Source: JABCYV01 sp035512155 (GTDB lineage Bacteria; Acidobacteriota; Terriglobia; Terriglobales; Acidobacteriaceae). From it: DNA of 64,000 nt. Position 1 is the first letter of the stretch. Each line of letters starts with the position of its first letter. Location of the stretch: positions 1 to 64,000 of the forward strand of contig DATKEN010000074.1 of assembly GCA_035512155.1 (NCBI GenBank), written 5' to 3'. The position numbers were made by a program, and so were the translations under genes. The notes beneath the pieces were generated by a model. The model worked only from the letters and a program-made list of their open reading frames with translations. It was not told the DNA's origin and searched no databases. Shown here piece after piece: positions 1 to 8,992 of this stretch.

Positions 1-429
1 CTCTGTGCGGCGTTCTACGTGTTCGACGATAGCCAGGAGATGCAGGAGTGCTGCAGCTGCCCGGTAACCGCCGACGGCCTTATTTCGGAATCCGTCAACA
101 ACTACCTGCTGGCGAATTCTCTAACCTCGTTCGTGAATCACCGGGGCGCGATCAAGGTGGTTTCGACGAATGCTCCTTCCGGAAGTTGCGATCCTACCAA
201 GGGTAGTCCAACCGCTGGAATCCGCGGCTGGGCCACACACATTCAGGCAGCCGCACTTCCAACCGGCAGCATTATCCGTTCGGCGTTTGCGGTTACTGAA
301 ACTCCGTTGCACGATGCGAATCTCTCGGCGGCTGAGCTGGCTGGCTTGCAGCAGTTCTGCTCGTTCGAGATCGTTCTGGGCAGCGGCCGCGGTACCTGCA
401 CTTGCGGTCTAGAAGACCACGCGTTCTAG
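1..429 (+). CDS. Hypothetical exported-type protein, N-terminally truncated by window edge
   Basis: The reading frame is open from the first base of the window, so the 5' end lies outside; a GTG at 19 is only an internal codon. The visible 142 residues are rich in Cys (ECCSCP near the start, TCTCGL near the end) and in small polar residues, and the protein ends in EDHAF. I do not recognise a named domain. The composition and paired cysteines suggest an extracytoplasmic, disulfide-containing protein, but no signal peptide can be seen because the start is missing. A strong intrinsic terminator follows 40 bp downstream, so it is the last gene of its transcript. Confidence 0.6.
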   Translation, partial: LCAAFYVFDDSQEMQECCSCPVTADGLISESVNNYLLANSLTSFVNHRGAIKVVSTNAPSGSCDPTKGSPTAGIRGWATHIQAAALPTGSIIRSAFAVTETPLHDANLSAAELAGLQQFCSFEIVLGSGRGTCTCGLEDHAF

Positions 430-468
430 GACTCAGCTCTAAGCGTAACTTGCTGAAATAACTTGTGT

Positions 469-499
469 GGGCGTCGAGTCTAACTCGACGCCCTTTTTT
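469..499 (+). terminator. Rho-independent terminator
   Basis: A perfect 11-bp stem (GGGCGTCGAGT, loop CTA, ACTCGACGCCC) is followed directly by six T. It sits 40 bp after the stop of the truncated gene at 1–429 and is the cleanest intrinsic terminator in the window. Confidence 0.92.
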
Positions 500-556
500 C
501 ACATCTGCCTTGAATCTCAGCTATGGACTGGGCGGCTTGAAGTGTTTACCAGACTT

Positions 557-787
557 CTAGTCAGCGGGTTGGGGCGTTGGGTCATTGGGATCACAGTAGG
601 AACGCTGATCCAGCAATTTCTCGAGTTCTGTCCGGGCGTGGGCTGTCAACCGGGCAGCATAGTTTTTTGCTGATTGTTGGTGCTCAGGAGCCAATTCAGC
701 GACCCGCACGGCCAGGAGCGGCGCATCCTCTTCCAGCATACGCAGCAATCGTTGTGCGCGATCAATCCTCACGTGAATCGGGAGCAT
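557..787 (-). CDS. Small helical hypothetical protein
   Basis: A 76-residue reverse-strand frame starting at ATG, with a weak AGGT about 9 bases upstream. The product looks like a compact, charged, all-helical protein (RIDRAQRLLRMLEEDAPLL, then AELAPEHQQSAKNYAARL) ending in a Pro/Asp tail with one Cys. The amphipathic Leu/Ala/Arg/Glu pattern looks like real coding sequence, unlike the forward-strand frames over the same bases. It resembles small hypothetical proteins of Acidobacteriota, but I cannot name a family. It converges with the terminator at 469–499. Moderate confidence that it is a gene; function unknown. Confidence 0.5.
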   Translation of the reverse strand: MLPIHVRIDRAQRLLRMLEEDAPLLAVRVAELAPEHQQSAKNYAARLTAHARTELEKLLDQRSYCDPNDPTPQPAD

Positions 788-980
788 TAGGCAATACCTG
801 ATTGGGGAATTTTTATTAAGCCTGACGGCTGGGTTCGAAAACTACAAGTTGTAATCTGGATACCTGGCTCGGAGCCGGCCCGTGATGGGACACGCCGACT
901 TGGGGGTCCGAATCCGAATAGGGGGTCGAGCCACTTTTCTTCTGGCAAGTGGCGGCGAGAAACTGGAAACTACTTCCACG

Positions 981-1469
981 GTGCAAGAAGTCGTCTATCT
1001 TTCGCTCGGCTCCAACGTGGGAGATCGCAGTGCGAACTTGGCTGCAGCCATCGCCAGCCTGCGAAGCCTGGGTGAGGTGACTTCAGTCTCGTCTCTTTAC
1101 GAAACTGAGCCAGTCGGCTTTACCGCCCAGCCTTGGTTTCTGAATTGCGCCGTCAAGCTGATGACAGACAAAACGCCGAAGCAACTGCTCGCTGACATTC
1201 TCGACTTGGAGCAAAAGATGGGTCGGGTGCGCGCGCAGAAAAACGGTCCCCGCATCATTGATGTCGACATTCTGTTGTTTGGAGAGTCAATTGTTGAAAC
1301 CAAGGGATTGACCGTTCCGCATCCGGCCATGCATCAACGCCGTTTTGTGCTGGAACCCCTGGCTGAAATCGCTCCTGAGCTCCGACATCCTGTGCTTAAC
1401 CGCACCATCCGCCAACTGAGAGACGCGTTGCCGCCGGGGCAAGCTGTGCGCAAGCTCGCTAAAGCCTAG
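981..1469 (+). CDS. folK: 2-amino-4-hydroxy-6-hydroxymethyldihydropteridine pyrophosphokinase (HPPK)
   Basis: HPPK transfers pyrophosphate from ATP to 6-hydroxymethyl-7,8-dihydropterin in cytoplasmic folate synthesis. The family signatures are in order: YLSLGSNVGDR at the N-terminus, ETEPVGFTAQPWFLN, the catalytic RVRAQKNGPRIIDVDILLFG with its two metal-binding Asp, and VPHPAMHQRRFVLEPLAEIAP. An ATG exists at 882, but the 33 residues before the conserved beta strand match nothing in the family; GTG 981 gives a 162-residue protein of normal HPPK size and is preferred. No other folate gene is adjacent: the neighbours are a hypothetical gene and a TonB receptor on the opposite strand. Confidence 0.9.
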   Translation: MQEVVYLSLGSNVGDRSANLAAAIASLRSLGEVTSVSSLYETEPVGFTAQPWFLNCAVKLMTDKTPKQLLADILDLEQKMGRVRAQKNGPRIIDVDILLFGESIVETKGLTVPHPAMHQRRFVLEPLAEIAPELRHPVLNRTIRQLRDALPPGQAVRKLAKA

Positions 1470-1522
1470 CCGCGGATTTGTGCGGATGAGTTCCGACTAC
1501 GCCGGCATAGGTTAGGACCAGA

Positions 1523-4500
1523 TCAGAATTCGAAGCGAAGCATGAGTTGAATCTGCCGGGGCAGGCCTGTGCCGGTGTTCGGGGAAGCGGCGTTGTCGTT
1601 GTTATTGTTGAAATTGTTGGTCGTCGTGATTTGACCTAGCACGTTGACTGGTTGGAGTATCCATTGGTTGGGTATCGGGTTCATCTGGCTGTCTGTCGCT
1701 TGCTGATAATTGAAAGCAAGATTGTCAGTGCTAGGATCACCGAATTGAGTGTGATTAAGAATGTTGAACGCTTGTACACCGAATTCTACGGAAACACGCT
1801 CACTGATTTTGGTTTCCTTCGTGAGTGCGATGTCAATCTGCCAAGAGTTGAGCGCCCGTACGAGACCGTTGGGAGCGTTGCCAAATCGGCTTACAAGTCC
1901 ACAGGTGTTCGTGCATACGCCGGTGCCGGGGTCGTCCGCACCTGTAGGGTCAATCGGCGGCGGGGCGAAGGCGGCAGGATTAATTGGGATCGTGTGATTG
2001 TGCACCCCTCCGGGTAAGAACAAAGGAACTCCGGGAACCAGATCTGGTCTTTGCGTGGTTTGGTCGTTGCCGTCGGGGAGTTGCGAGGGGTTGATGTTCA
2101 TCGTCACCGTCAACGGATGGCCGGTATGCCACAGACCGATGCTGCTGAATTTCCAGCCACCAACAAACTTCTTCAAGACCCCTCCATCGTTCAGAAAGCG
2201 TTTGCCGTTCCCAAACGGCAGTTCGTACACCGTATTTACCGTCAGATTGTGGCGAATATCGAAGACGCTGGGCCCTTTGTCGCACTGCAGGCAATTAACA
2301 TTCTCCGGTCCGTTTGATTCTCCACCTCCCACCGACCCATCATTGATGGAATGCGACCAGGTGTAGCGGCTCTGGAAAGATAAACCGTTGGTGAAACGGC
2401 GATCCAGCCCGACCAGAAGAGCGTGGTATGTGCTTGAGCCGATATCAGACTTGAAGTCCACTGAACCGTAAGGGTCCCCGCCGGGATAATATTGGTCAAG
2501 AGGCCGCTGGCAAATAATATTGCCGTTAGCGTCAGTCCCCTGCGGTTTTGTGGCGCAAAAGTTCACCCCTCCGCGGGAAAACAGCCTCACCCCACGGGAG
2601 CCAAGGTAATGGACCGACATCACAAACTTTGCCGGCAATTCGTTTTCAACCGATAAACCCCAGGTCTCCGCATAAAGGTCGCGTCGCCCATGGCGTTGCA
2701 AGGCCCGAGGTTGCTGCTGTGTTCCAACGGCCAACCCACTCAGGTTTGGGATCTCCTGCTGAAAAGCAGGCAAGAGTGGCGTGCCTGGACCTGATGGATC
2801 GAAGTTAGCGAAGGCCGTGAATCTATCGCTCTCTAGGCCGGCGTTCAAATCGTCATTCTGGGCCGCCCCGTGATAAATTCCGAAACCCGAACGAATAACT
2901 GTTTTTCCGTGGAACCGGTCAGGAGCCCAGGCAAGGCTGATCCGCGGGTCGAAGTTCTTATAGTTGGGGTTATAAAGCTGGGGATTTTTTGGGCATGGGG
3001 CAGTGTTGATGGGAGTTGGAATGGGCGTCGGAAGACTATTCCGCCAGGTCGAACCAGAGCCGAAGCAGACTCCATGGAATTCGCTGACGTCGAAGACTGT
3101 TGTCCGATTGTCGGCCTCGTGAGCCACTCCGTAATACTCCCAGCGCAGTCCTAGGTTGAGCGTGAAATTCGGGGCCACCTTCCATTCATCCTGGAAATAG
3201 GGGAGGTAGAAAGTGCGCCGATACTTATGGCAGCACCACGGAGCGGTGAAGGAAATCCCGTAAAGGCTGGCTGTTTCGAAGCCCGCGTCCGAATTACCAA
3301 AATTGAGTATATTGTCGGCAGTTTTGCCCTGATTCAGTCGGACCCTGCGGATCTCCATTCCCGTCTTGAAGGTGTGGCGGCCGTGAACCCAAGTCAAATT
3401 GTCGATCACTCCATAAGTCGTGCCCACTTCGTGATCTGCATTGATGTCGTTGATCGTCACCCAGCTGGCCGTCTGGATGGAGTAATCCAGAGGGCCCGCC
3501 TGCGGGTTGATGAATGGCGCCCGGTTCACAAAAACCTTGGCTTCGTTCAGAAGATGGGAGGAAATAGTTCGCTGCAGAGCGAGGAAGTAGTTCGCCGGGT
3601 GATTGATGGTTTGAACGAGATCGTAGGGAAGGGCCATACTGCCGTTGGTGCCGCTTACCAAGCTAATGTCTCGCTGCGCACGCCCATATAAAGTGGTTTT
3701 TTCGTTGATATGGTAGTCGATGCGTGCCAGCCAGGTGTCTTCGTGAACCGTGGTTGGCGCTGGAGCCGTAAGCTGGTCGGTGTTTTGACTAACATTGCTG
3801 AAGGCCGCCTCGGGATAGACATGTAGGGGACTGCAGCCTCCGATTGAACCGGTCGACGCCCTCCACGGGAAGGCCTGCAAGATGGAACACATCTGCGGCG
3901 ACTGGGCCAAGGTTGCCTGTTGAGCGACTGGGGAAGGCACGGCCACCTGGTTGGTCGTCGCAGCATACTGACGAAGACCTTCGTAGTTGACGAAAAAGAA
4001 TAGCTTCTGCTTGACGATGGGGCCACCGAGGGACAGTCCGTACTGACCGAAGCGGAAAGGGGGAATAGCCGGATTCCCGTTGATGTCGAAGTCGTTAAAG
4101 TTGCGGGCATCAAATGCGGAATTTCTTAAGTAGCCAAACAATGATCCGTGCAACTCGTTGGTGCCGGACTTCGTGACCACGTCCACCTGGCCACCAGACT
4201 GGGTACCATATTCCGCATCGTACAAGGCACTGTTGACGCGGTATTCCTCGATTGCGTCCTGAGAAATCTGCAGACGTGTTTGCGATTTCTGGGCCTGTTC
4301 CTGAATGCCGCCGGCGTCGACGCCATCGATCTGAAAGTTGTTATCGTCGCGGGCGCGCCCGGCAAAGCGAATAGTGCGCTGATCGCCGCCGCCGTCATCC
4401 TGCGCGAAAGGCGCAAGCAACGTGAAACTCGCCCAGTCGCGTCCATTGTTAGGAAGGTTAGCGATTTGCTCGCTGTTTATCACTGTCGCCGCTTCGGCGG

Positions 4501-4927
4501 AACTGCGTTCCGAGGGAGCCACGGATGCCTCTACCTGGACTTTTTCTGCAATCGCGCCAACTTCCAGCCTAGTATCCAGCGTCCGCGTTTGGCCGACCTG
4601 CAATATGACGTCTTCAATCACCTTTGTCTTGAAACCTTCGTTGGTAATCGACACCGTGTAGCGGCCCACAGCCAAGCCAGGAAAGCGGTAGTATCCTCTC
4701 GAATTGGCGCGCTGTTCCTGAGTGATGCCAGTATCCACCGCCACCGTTTTCACGCTGGCTCCGACGATGGCCGCTCCAGTTGGATCGGTAACCGTGCCTT
4801 CGAGCACGGCGCGATCGATCTGCGAGAGCACGGTCCCTGTGGTCATCGTCAACACAGCTAGGATCAAAATGATCCATTGAGAGAAGCCGAAGAAGGAGGT
4901 CGCGTGAGACGAATGCCTTAGTCGCAT
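1523..4927 (-). CDS. Oar-type TonB-dependent receptor with N-terminal carboxypeptidase-regulatory-like domain
   Basis: A 1,134-residue outer-membrane receptor of the Oar-like class that is greatly expanded in Acidobacteriota; in those relatives it is thought to import oligosaccharides or peptides. A signal anchor or peptide (hydrophobic ~14–35, cleavage near LSQ) leads into a CarboxypepD_reg-like Ig fold (~38–120, EGTVTDPTGAAIVGASV). The plug follows (~140–260, with INSEQIANLPNNGRDW and GGQVDVVTKSGTNELHGSLFG), then a long C-terminal barrel ending in the aromatic LMLRFEF typical of BAM-inserted barrels. The start ATG has AGGAG nine bases upstream. It is transcribed alone; the 436-bp divergent gap with the LssY_C gene probably holds both promoters. 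Substrate cannot be inferred. Confidence 0.93.
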   Translation of the reverse strand: MRLRHSSHATSFFGFSQWIILILAVLTMTTGTVLSQIDRAVLEGTVTDPTGAAIVGASVKTVAVDTGITQEQRANSRGYYRFPGLAVGRYTVSITNEGFKTKVIEDVILQVGQTRTLDTRLEVGAIAEKVQVEASVAPSERSSAEAATVINSEQIANLPNNGRDWASFTLLAPFAQDDGGGDQRTIRFAGRARDDNNFQIDGVDAGGIQEQAQKSQTRLQISQDAIEEYRVNSALYDAEYGTQSGGQVDVVTKSGTNELHGSLFGYLRNSAFDARNFNDFDINGNPAIPPFRFGQYGLSLGGPIVKQKLFFFVNYEGLRQYAATTNQVAVPSPVAQQATLAQSPQMCSILQAFPWRASTGSIGGCSPLHVYPEAAFSNVSQNTDQLTAPAPTTVHEDTWLARIDYHINEKTTLYGRAQRDISLVSGTNGSMALPYDLVQTINHPANYFLALQRTISSHLLNEAKVFVNRAPFINPQAGPLDYSIQTASWVTINDINADHEVGTTYGVIDNLTWVHGRHTFKTGMEIRRVRLNQGKTADNILNFGNSDAGFETASLYGISFTAPWCCHKYRRTFYLPYFQDEWKVAPNFTLNLGLRWEYYGVAHEADNRTTVFDVSEFHGVCFGSGSTWRNSLPTPIPTPINTAPCPKNPQLYNPNYKNFDPRISLAWAPDRFHGKTVIRSGFGIYHGAAQNDDLNAGLESDRFTAFANFDPSGPGTPLLPAFQQEIPNLSGLAVGTQQQPRALQRHGRRDLYAETWGLSVENELPAKFVMSVHYLGSRGVRLFSRGGVNFCATKPQGTDANGNIICQRPLDQYYPGGDPYGSVDFKSDIGSSTYHALLVGLDRRFTNGLSFQSRYTWSHSINDGSVGGGESNGPENVNCLQCDKGPSVFDIRHNLTVNTVYELPFGNGKRFLNDGGVLKKFVGGWKFSSIGLWHTGHPLTVTMNINPSQLPDGNDQTTQRPDLVPGVPLFLPGGVHNHTIPINPAAFAPPPIDPTGADDPGTGVCTNTCGLVSRFGNAPNGLVRALNSWQIDIALTKETKISERVSVEFGVQAFNILNHTQFGDPSTDNLAFNYQQATDSQMNPIPNQWILQPVNVLGQITTTNNFNNNNDNAASPNTGTGLPRQIQLMLRFEF

Positions 4928-5115
4928 AAGAGCTCCTGATTCAGATCTAGGCGGTTTCTGCCGCCGAGCGGGTCGTGGCGAACTGGCACGGATTGAGTTA
5001 TTCGGCTACACGGGTGGCGTTGTTGGAGCCTTGCAGGGGATGCTAAGAAGCCGAAGTTAAAATGGTGTTGAGTTTTGATGAAAAGCGCGTGAATTTTTTT
5101 CCACAGAACCAACCG

Positions 5116-5143
5116 GGTAGACACAAAGCAGGTAGACACAAAG
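5116..5143. repeat. Tandem 13-bp direct repeat in the divergent intergenic region 4928–5363
   Basis: GGTAGACACAAAG occurs at 5116–5128 and again at 5131–5143, a 15-bp period, upstream of the TonB receptor (reverse) and 5' of the LssY_C gene. It could be a paired operator or simply a small slippage repeat. I see no convincing -35/-10 pair, RNA gene or real ORF elsewhere in this 436-bp gap. Confidence 0.6.
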
Positions 5144-5363
5144 AAAGAACAGAAGCCTTGGCCTTGGCTTCGTCATGAGACGTAATCTTAAATCCGCGGC
5201 ACAACAGTCCGCCTAGCCTTGAAGAGTGATGTTGAAAGATAATAGTTCGGTTCGCCCCAAGTGCCCGATATTGGAAGCAGGGCTGACCCCACCTCGGGCT
5301 TCCGCCGGGCCAGCTCAGGAGTCTTAGTTCCGGCAATAGGTAATTCTTTGCAGAGGTGTGGTC

Positions 5364-6608
5364 ATGAAGCACTGGGTTCCCCTCCTCATTCTTGCCAGCT
5401 GCGCGATCCCAACTGCCCAAATTTCCTCGTCGACGCCGGCCGCCGGGCAGGCTGCGAGTCACGACTATGATCTGACTGTGCCAGCCAGTCAGGCGTGGAC
5501 TGACACCAACATTGAGCTGCATGCCGGCGATCTACTACAGATTTCCGCCGCATCGCCGGGCGACTCCAACCGGAGCGCGGCTGTTTGCGATCCTCGTGGC
5601 GCGAGCAATAATTCTTCCCAAACGAGCAACTTGCCCGTACCCTCCACTGCTCCCGGAGCTCTGATTGGCAAGCTTCACGCGCAAGGGGCCGAGGCATTCT
5701 TGGTTGGTCAGAAGAAGGAGATGAAAGTAGAGGAAGCCGGGCATCTCTATCTGGGAGCGAATGCGGACGGAAAGCCTGGATGTGCAGGCAGCTTTGCCGT
5801 GAAAGTACACTTAGTTTCTTCGCAATCAACGGCTGATTCATCGGGTCCCCCAGCCTCTCGCGGCGCAGAGGCGAAAGCCAAACTCGCGGCTGCCGCTGAA
5901 ACCTGGTTGGCAGGGCAATTCGGCACACAGAACGCAGCGGGTTCAAATGCCACGTCTGGAAATGCCCCTGCAGCGGCAGCTCCGGTGCTGCAGCTTTCCA
6001 CGGCTTCGCTGGATCCACAGCTGCAAAAAGCAATCGACCACCTGCCGCGGCGGGTCAATGACCAGTTCCAGCATCTCGGAGACATGGTGAATTTCGTCAT
6101 CGTTGGTTCTCAACAAAAGGTTCAGGACGCGTTGCAGGCTGCCAACTGGCTTGTGGCGGACAAGACGAAAACCAACGCTGTAGTTAATGCGATCCTCTTG
6201 ACCAAAGAAGATCATGATTACCTCCAGATGCCCATGAGTGAGCTGTATCTGTTTGGGCGAGTTCAGGACTTCGGATACGAACTGGCCGATGCTTACGCGA
6301 TGGTTGCCACCCGCCACCACTTCCGCTTGTGGAAGGCGCCATTCGAATTGAATGGGCAACAGGTCTGGGTCGGGGCGGGAACGCACGACATCGGCTTTGA
6401 AAAAGATCAGCGCAACGGAAGCGTGACTCACAAAATCGACCCTGCGGTCGACGGTGAGCGCGATCACATCGGCGAGACTTTGCAGAAGACAGGCAAGATC
6501 AAGAGTCTCACTTACTATCTGCCACCGGATCCGGTGCAGGATGCCCGGAACGCAACTGGCGGTGGCTACCGCTCGGACGGACGCATCCTGGTGATTTCGG
6601 TGCAGTAG
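5364..6608 (+). CDS. Exported LssY C-terminal-domain protein
   Basis: A 414-residue secreted protein. ATG 5364 has AGAGG seven bases upstream and is preferred over the GTG at 5358. Residues 1–20 are a signal peptide (KHWVPLLILASCAIPTAQ). An extended-strand segment follows (~33–150), beginning DYDLTVPASQAWTDTNIELH, which resembles PA-IL/LecA-like sugar-binding folds (tentative). After an Ala/Ser linker, residues ~225–400 match the LssY_C domain, with NFVIVGSQ, SELYLFGRVQDFGYE, RHHFRLWKAP, WVGAGTHDIGFE and KIDPAVDGERD. LssY_C usually forms the C-terminus of phosphatase-like membrane proteins; its biochemical role is not established. Here it is attached to a signal peptide only. Divergent from the TonB receptor. 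Confidence 0.75.
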   Translation: MKHWVPLLILASCAIPTAQISSSTPAAGQAASHDYDLTVPASQAWTDTNIELHAGDLLQISAASPGDSNRSAAVCDPRGASNNSSQTSNLPVPSTAPGALIGKLHAQGAEAFLVGQKKEMKVEEAGHLYLGANADGKPGCAGSFAVKVHLVSSQSTADSSGPPASRGAEAKAKLAAAAETWLAGQFGTQNAAGSNATSGNAPAAAAPVLQLSTASLDPQLQKAIDHLPRRVNDQFQHLGDMVNFVIVGSQQKVQDALQAANWLVADKTKTNAVVNAILLTKEDHDYLQMPMSELYLFGRVQDFGYELADAYAMVATRHHFRLWKAPFELNGQQVWVGAGTHDIGFEKDQRNGSVTHKIDPAVDGERDHIGETLQKTGKIKSLTYYLPPDPVQDARNATGGGYRSDGRILVISVQ

Positions 6609-6687
6609 GGTTGCTGCTATCTGCGCACCAGGACTGGACGCTTGTTACAGGGGAAGACCCTGGCGTCGGCCTGGAGACTCCGTGATG

Positions 6688-7275
6688 TTACATCCGCTCC
6701 GCCGTTACCGAGATGGGCACTCCGTTGCTCAGCGAGTCGAACACCGGGGAATGTTCAGGTCCCAGTTGGCCGATCTCCTGCAACTCACTGTCTGACACGT
6801 CGGCTTTTATCTTGAAGTTGACCCGGATTCCCTGGTAGCCGTTGCGAACGTTCTTGTCGAGTTGAAGAAATCCGTGCAGGTCAATATCACCTTCCAAGGA
6901 AGACTCGACTTCTGCGATCTGAATGCCGCGTGCCGCTGCGTGATAGACCATGGACGTAGTCAAACAGGATGCCAACGCATGGAGCAGATATTCGACGGGG
7001 TTGGCAGCCATATCCTTGCCGAGCAGAATCGGAGGCTCATCAGCCTCCAGCACAAACGGCTTTGACCGCAATTGCTCTTGGCCGGAACCGTAGAACGTGT
7101 CCGCAACCGAGCTACTTTGGCCGGCACCCACCCATTGATTGCGAATGCAAAACTTGAATTTCGCGATAGACGGCGTGGCCTTGATGGCATCGACGGTCTT
7201 AAACAGGTGGTCGACCGCAACTCCGTTGACGATCTTTTCAAGCCTCTCATTGGTTGCCAATCCGGGGTTCTTCAT
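6688..7275 (-). CDS. OsmC/Ohr-family protein
   Basis: A 195-residue OsmC-fold protein. Family members reduce organic hydroperoxides or act as redox enzymes in the cytoplasm. Visible family features are the EYLLHALASCLTTSMVYHAAARGI helix with its conserved Cys (the catalytic position in OsmC), VESSLEGDIDLHGFLQLD, and a VNFKIKADVSDSELQEIGQL segment. The second redox Cys found in Ohr enzymes is not evident, so the protein may be a one-Cys member. The start chosen (MKNPGLATNERL) has AAGGAG seven bases upstream; an upstream ATG at 7332 lacks a ribosome-binding site. It runs convergently with the LssY_C gene. A second OsmC-family gene lies at 15196. Confidence 0.85.
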   Translation of the reverse strand: MKNPGLATNERLEKIVNGVAVDHLFKTVDAIKATPSIAKFKFCIRNQWVGAGQSSSVADTFYGSGQEQLRSKPFVLEADEPPILLGKDMAANPVEYLLHALASCLTTSMVYHAAARGIQIAEVESSLEGDIDLHGFLQLDKNVRNGYQGIRVNFKIKADVSDSELQEIGQLGPEHSPVFDSLSNGVPISVTAERM

Positions 7276-7493
7276 TTGCTTCTCCTTTTTGTTATGTATG
7301 TTCTTTAGATACACGACCTCATTGTTCCCCAACAGTTCAGATTCTCAGAACGGAAAAAAAAGACGATCGTGACGCCCTATCTGCCGCTACACTCAACCAT
7401 TCCGACATCTGCAAGATTGATGAGTTCGCATGTACCCCACCCTTTTCCGACAGATGAAAATGGATGGGGCGCCCTCTCTCTCGCTCGCTAGGG

Positions 7494-8123
7494 CTATTTC
7501 ACCTCGACCTTTACGCGCATCCAAGGATGGATGCAGCACTGAAAACGATGTTCACCTTTTGACAGACGCGTGACCTCGAGATGACTGCCTTGAAGGATTC
7601 GAGTTCTGGCCACCTTGACCTTCGAAAACCCACCGGAACATTCGGGAACCGTCTCCTCTCCGGGGGCGTTGAGCCCCGTTATAAAACCGCCCCCGAAGTG
7701 CGCCACCTCAGTGAAAGTGTGGGGTTCACCGCCCTGGTCGACTACGCTGATTTCTGTTCCTTCATTGACCCTGAGTATGTCAGGTTCGAAGTCCCAACCC
7801 CGGTCCGGAGTTCCGGCGGCCGCTTTGGCAAATAAATCGGACAAGGTTGTGAATGCTCCAAGCGTGACGTTCCGGCAGAAATCGGGCCCAAGCGCGGCAT
7901 TAAAGGTACTCGGATCGCATTCGTCTAAGGCCACAACCTGCGCGAGACGCGGCTGATGTCCTTGCAACGCCTGTTCTTGCGCAAGCGCCTGTGTCGCGCC
8001 AGCGGACACCAAACAGCTGGCCAATAACCCGAACCTTGCGAGGGGACTTATTGCTAGCGCTGTCATTCTGTTTCTCCAACCTGGCTCCCACTTTTGCGCT
8101 TTGATTCTGATCTTGAGCTTCAT
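7494..8123 (-). CDS. Exported cupredoxin-domain (blue copper) protein
   Basis: A 209-residue protein with an AAGGAG ribosome-binding site before its ATG and a long N-terminal region ending in a signal peptide (hydrophobic ~28–48, ATQALAQ). The C-terminal ~110 residues are cupredoxin-like. One His is in GGEPHTFTEVAH, and the C-terminal loop FQCCIHPWMRVKVEVK supplies Cys, His and Met in the usual C-x2-H-x2-M type arrangement for a mononuclear copper site. This implies a periplasmic electron carrier or copper-binding protein. The stretch DECDPSTFNAALGPDFCRN carries two extra Cys, possibly a disulfide. There is no partner oxidase next to it. The 161 bp before the OsmC gene hold nothing recognisable. 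Confidence 0.8.
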   Translation of the reverse strand: MKLKIRIKAQKWEPGWRNRMTALAISPLARFGLLASCLVSAGATQALAQEQALQGHQPRLAQVVALDECDPSTFNAALGPDFCRNVTLGAFTTLSDLFAKAAAGTPDRGWDFEPDILRVNEGTEISVVDQGGEPHTFTEVAHFGGGFITGLNAPGEETVPECSGGFSKVKVARTRILQGSHLEVTRLSKGEHRFQCCIHPWMRVKVEVK

Positions 8124-8328
8124 AAGATTCTCCTTCTAGTTTTGTGTAGAAACCGGCTACTTCTGAGTTCGCATCCAGGAAAGTCTTTGCTGATTCCCCG
8201 GTTGCGAGTTTTTCTGCTGCGCCAGACTTGCAAAGCTGTTTTCCCATGCCCTCTGTATGTAACGGCGAAAAACACTGGCGGATTTGATCATCGGAGGAGA
8301 AATTACTTTAAGAATGGGAAACTCGGAG

Positions 8329-8367
8329 CCTTCCCGTTTCCAGAGTTTGACAGGCGAAACGGGAAGG
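8329..8367. promoter_or_regulatory. 12-bp perfect inverted repeat upstream of the sigma-factor gene
   Basis: CCTTCCCGTTTC (8329–8340) and GAAACGGGAAGG (8356–8367) form a perfect 12-bp stem around a 15-base loop, 47 bp before the TTG start of the ECF sigma gene. There is no T-run, so it is not a standard terminator. It may be an operator or an mRNA leader hairpin. The rest of the 290-bp divergent gap 8124–8413 shows no ORF or RNA gene I can support. Confidence 0.5.
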
Positions 8368-8413
8368 AATAGGCTACCCAGCCAGTGCTTCCCGCGCGCT
8401 AGGTGCGAATCTG

Positions 8414-8992
8414 TTGGCGCATCCCCCTCCGAGTCAGGTCACAAAGCTGCTGCAGGGCTGGCGGGCTGGCGACCCCCGGGCCTTAGACGCGCTCCTACCC
8501 TTGGTCTATGACGAACTGCGCCGCCTGGCTCACTACCACTTGCGAAATGAGCGCCCCAACCATACTCTGCAAAGCACAGCGCTAGTGCATGAGGCTTATT
8601 TTCGACTGGTTGGCCAGGACTTCCCGGAGTGGAAGAGTCGTGCGCATTTTTTCGCAATCGCGGCCCAACTTATGCGCCAGGTCCTGGTGGACTATGCTCG
8701 CCGCCAACGCGCCTCCAAACGTGGCGGTGGCATCTGCACGCTCCCACTGGATGACGCCGTAGCCCTGCCCCAAAGCAAAGACGTGGATGTCCTCGCGCTC
8801 GACGATGCGCTCAATGCCCTTGCAGAGCTCGATCCACGGCAGACTCGCGTAGTGGAGTTGCGTTTCTTTGCCGGTCTTTCGTTGGAGGAAATTTCCGAGG
8901 TGACGGAGATCGCGACCGCCACGGTGCAGCGTGACTGGACTGCGGCCCGTGCCTGGCTATATAGGGAGATTTCACGGAGAGCCAGGACATGA
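8414..8992 (+). CDS. RNA polymerase ECF sigma factor
   Basis: A 192-residue sigma-70 family factor of the ECF type often paired with Ser/Thr kinases in Acidobacteriota and Planctomycetes. Sigma2-like helices run from ~10 to 95 (LVYDELRRLAHYHLR, TALVHEAYFRLV, AHFFAIAAQLMRQVLVDYARR) and sigma4 from ~130 to 185 (ELDPRQTRVVELRFFAGLSLEEISEV, then TVQRDWTAARAWL as recognition helix). The first possible start is TTG 8414 with AGG about ten bases upstream; no ATG is available before the conserved helices. Its stop overlaps the start of the kinase gene by four bases (ATGA), so the two are translationally coupled. No anti-sigma factor is seen; the kinase may fill that regulatory role. Confidence 0.92.
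   Translation: MAHPPPSQVTKLLQGWRAGDPRALDALLPLVYDELRRLAHYHLRNERPNHTLQSTALVHEAYFRLVGQDFPEWKSRAHFFAIAAQLMRQVLVDYARRQRASKRGGGICTLPLDDAVALPQSKDVDVLALDDALNALAELDPRQTRVVELRFFAGLSLEEISEVTEIATATVQRDWTAARAWLYREISRRART

Noticed and set aside
5043..5522. A 159-codon reverse frame upstream of and overlapping the LssY_C gene
   Set aside because: It overlaps the signal-peptide region of a supported gene and shows no protein-like pattern.
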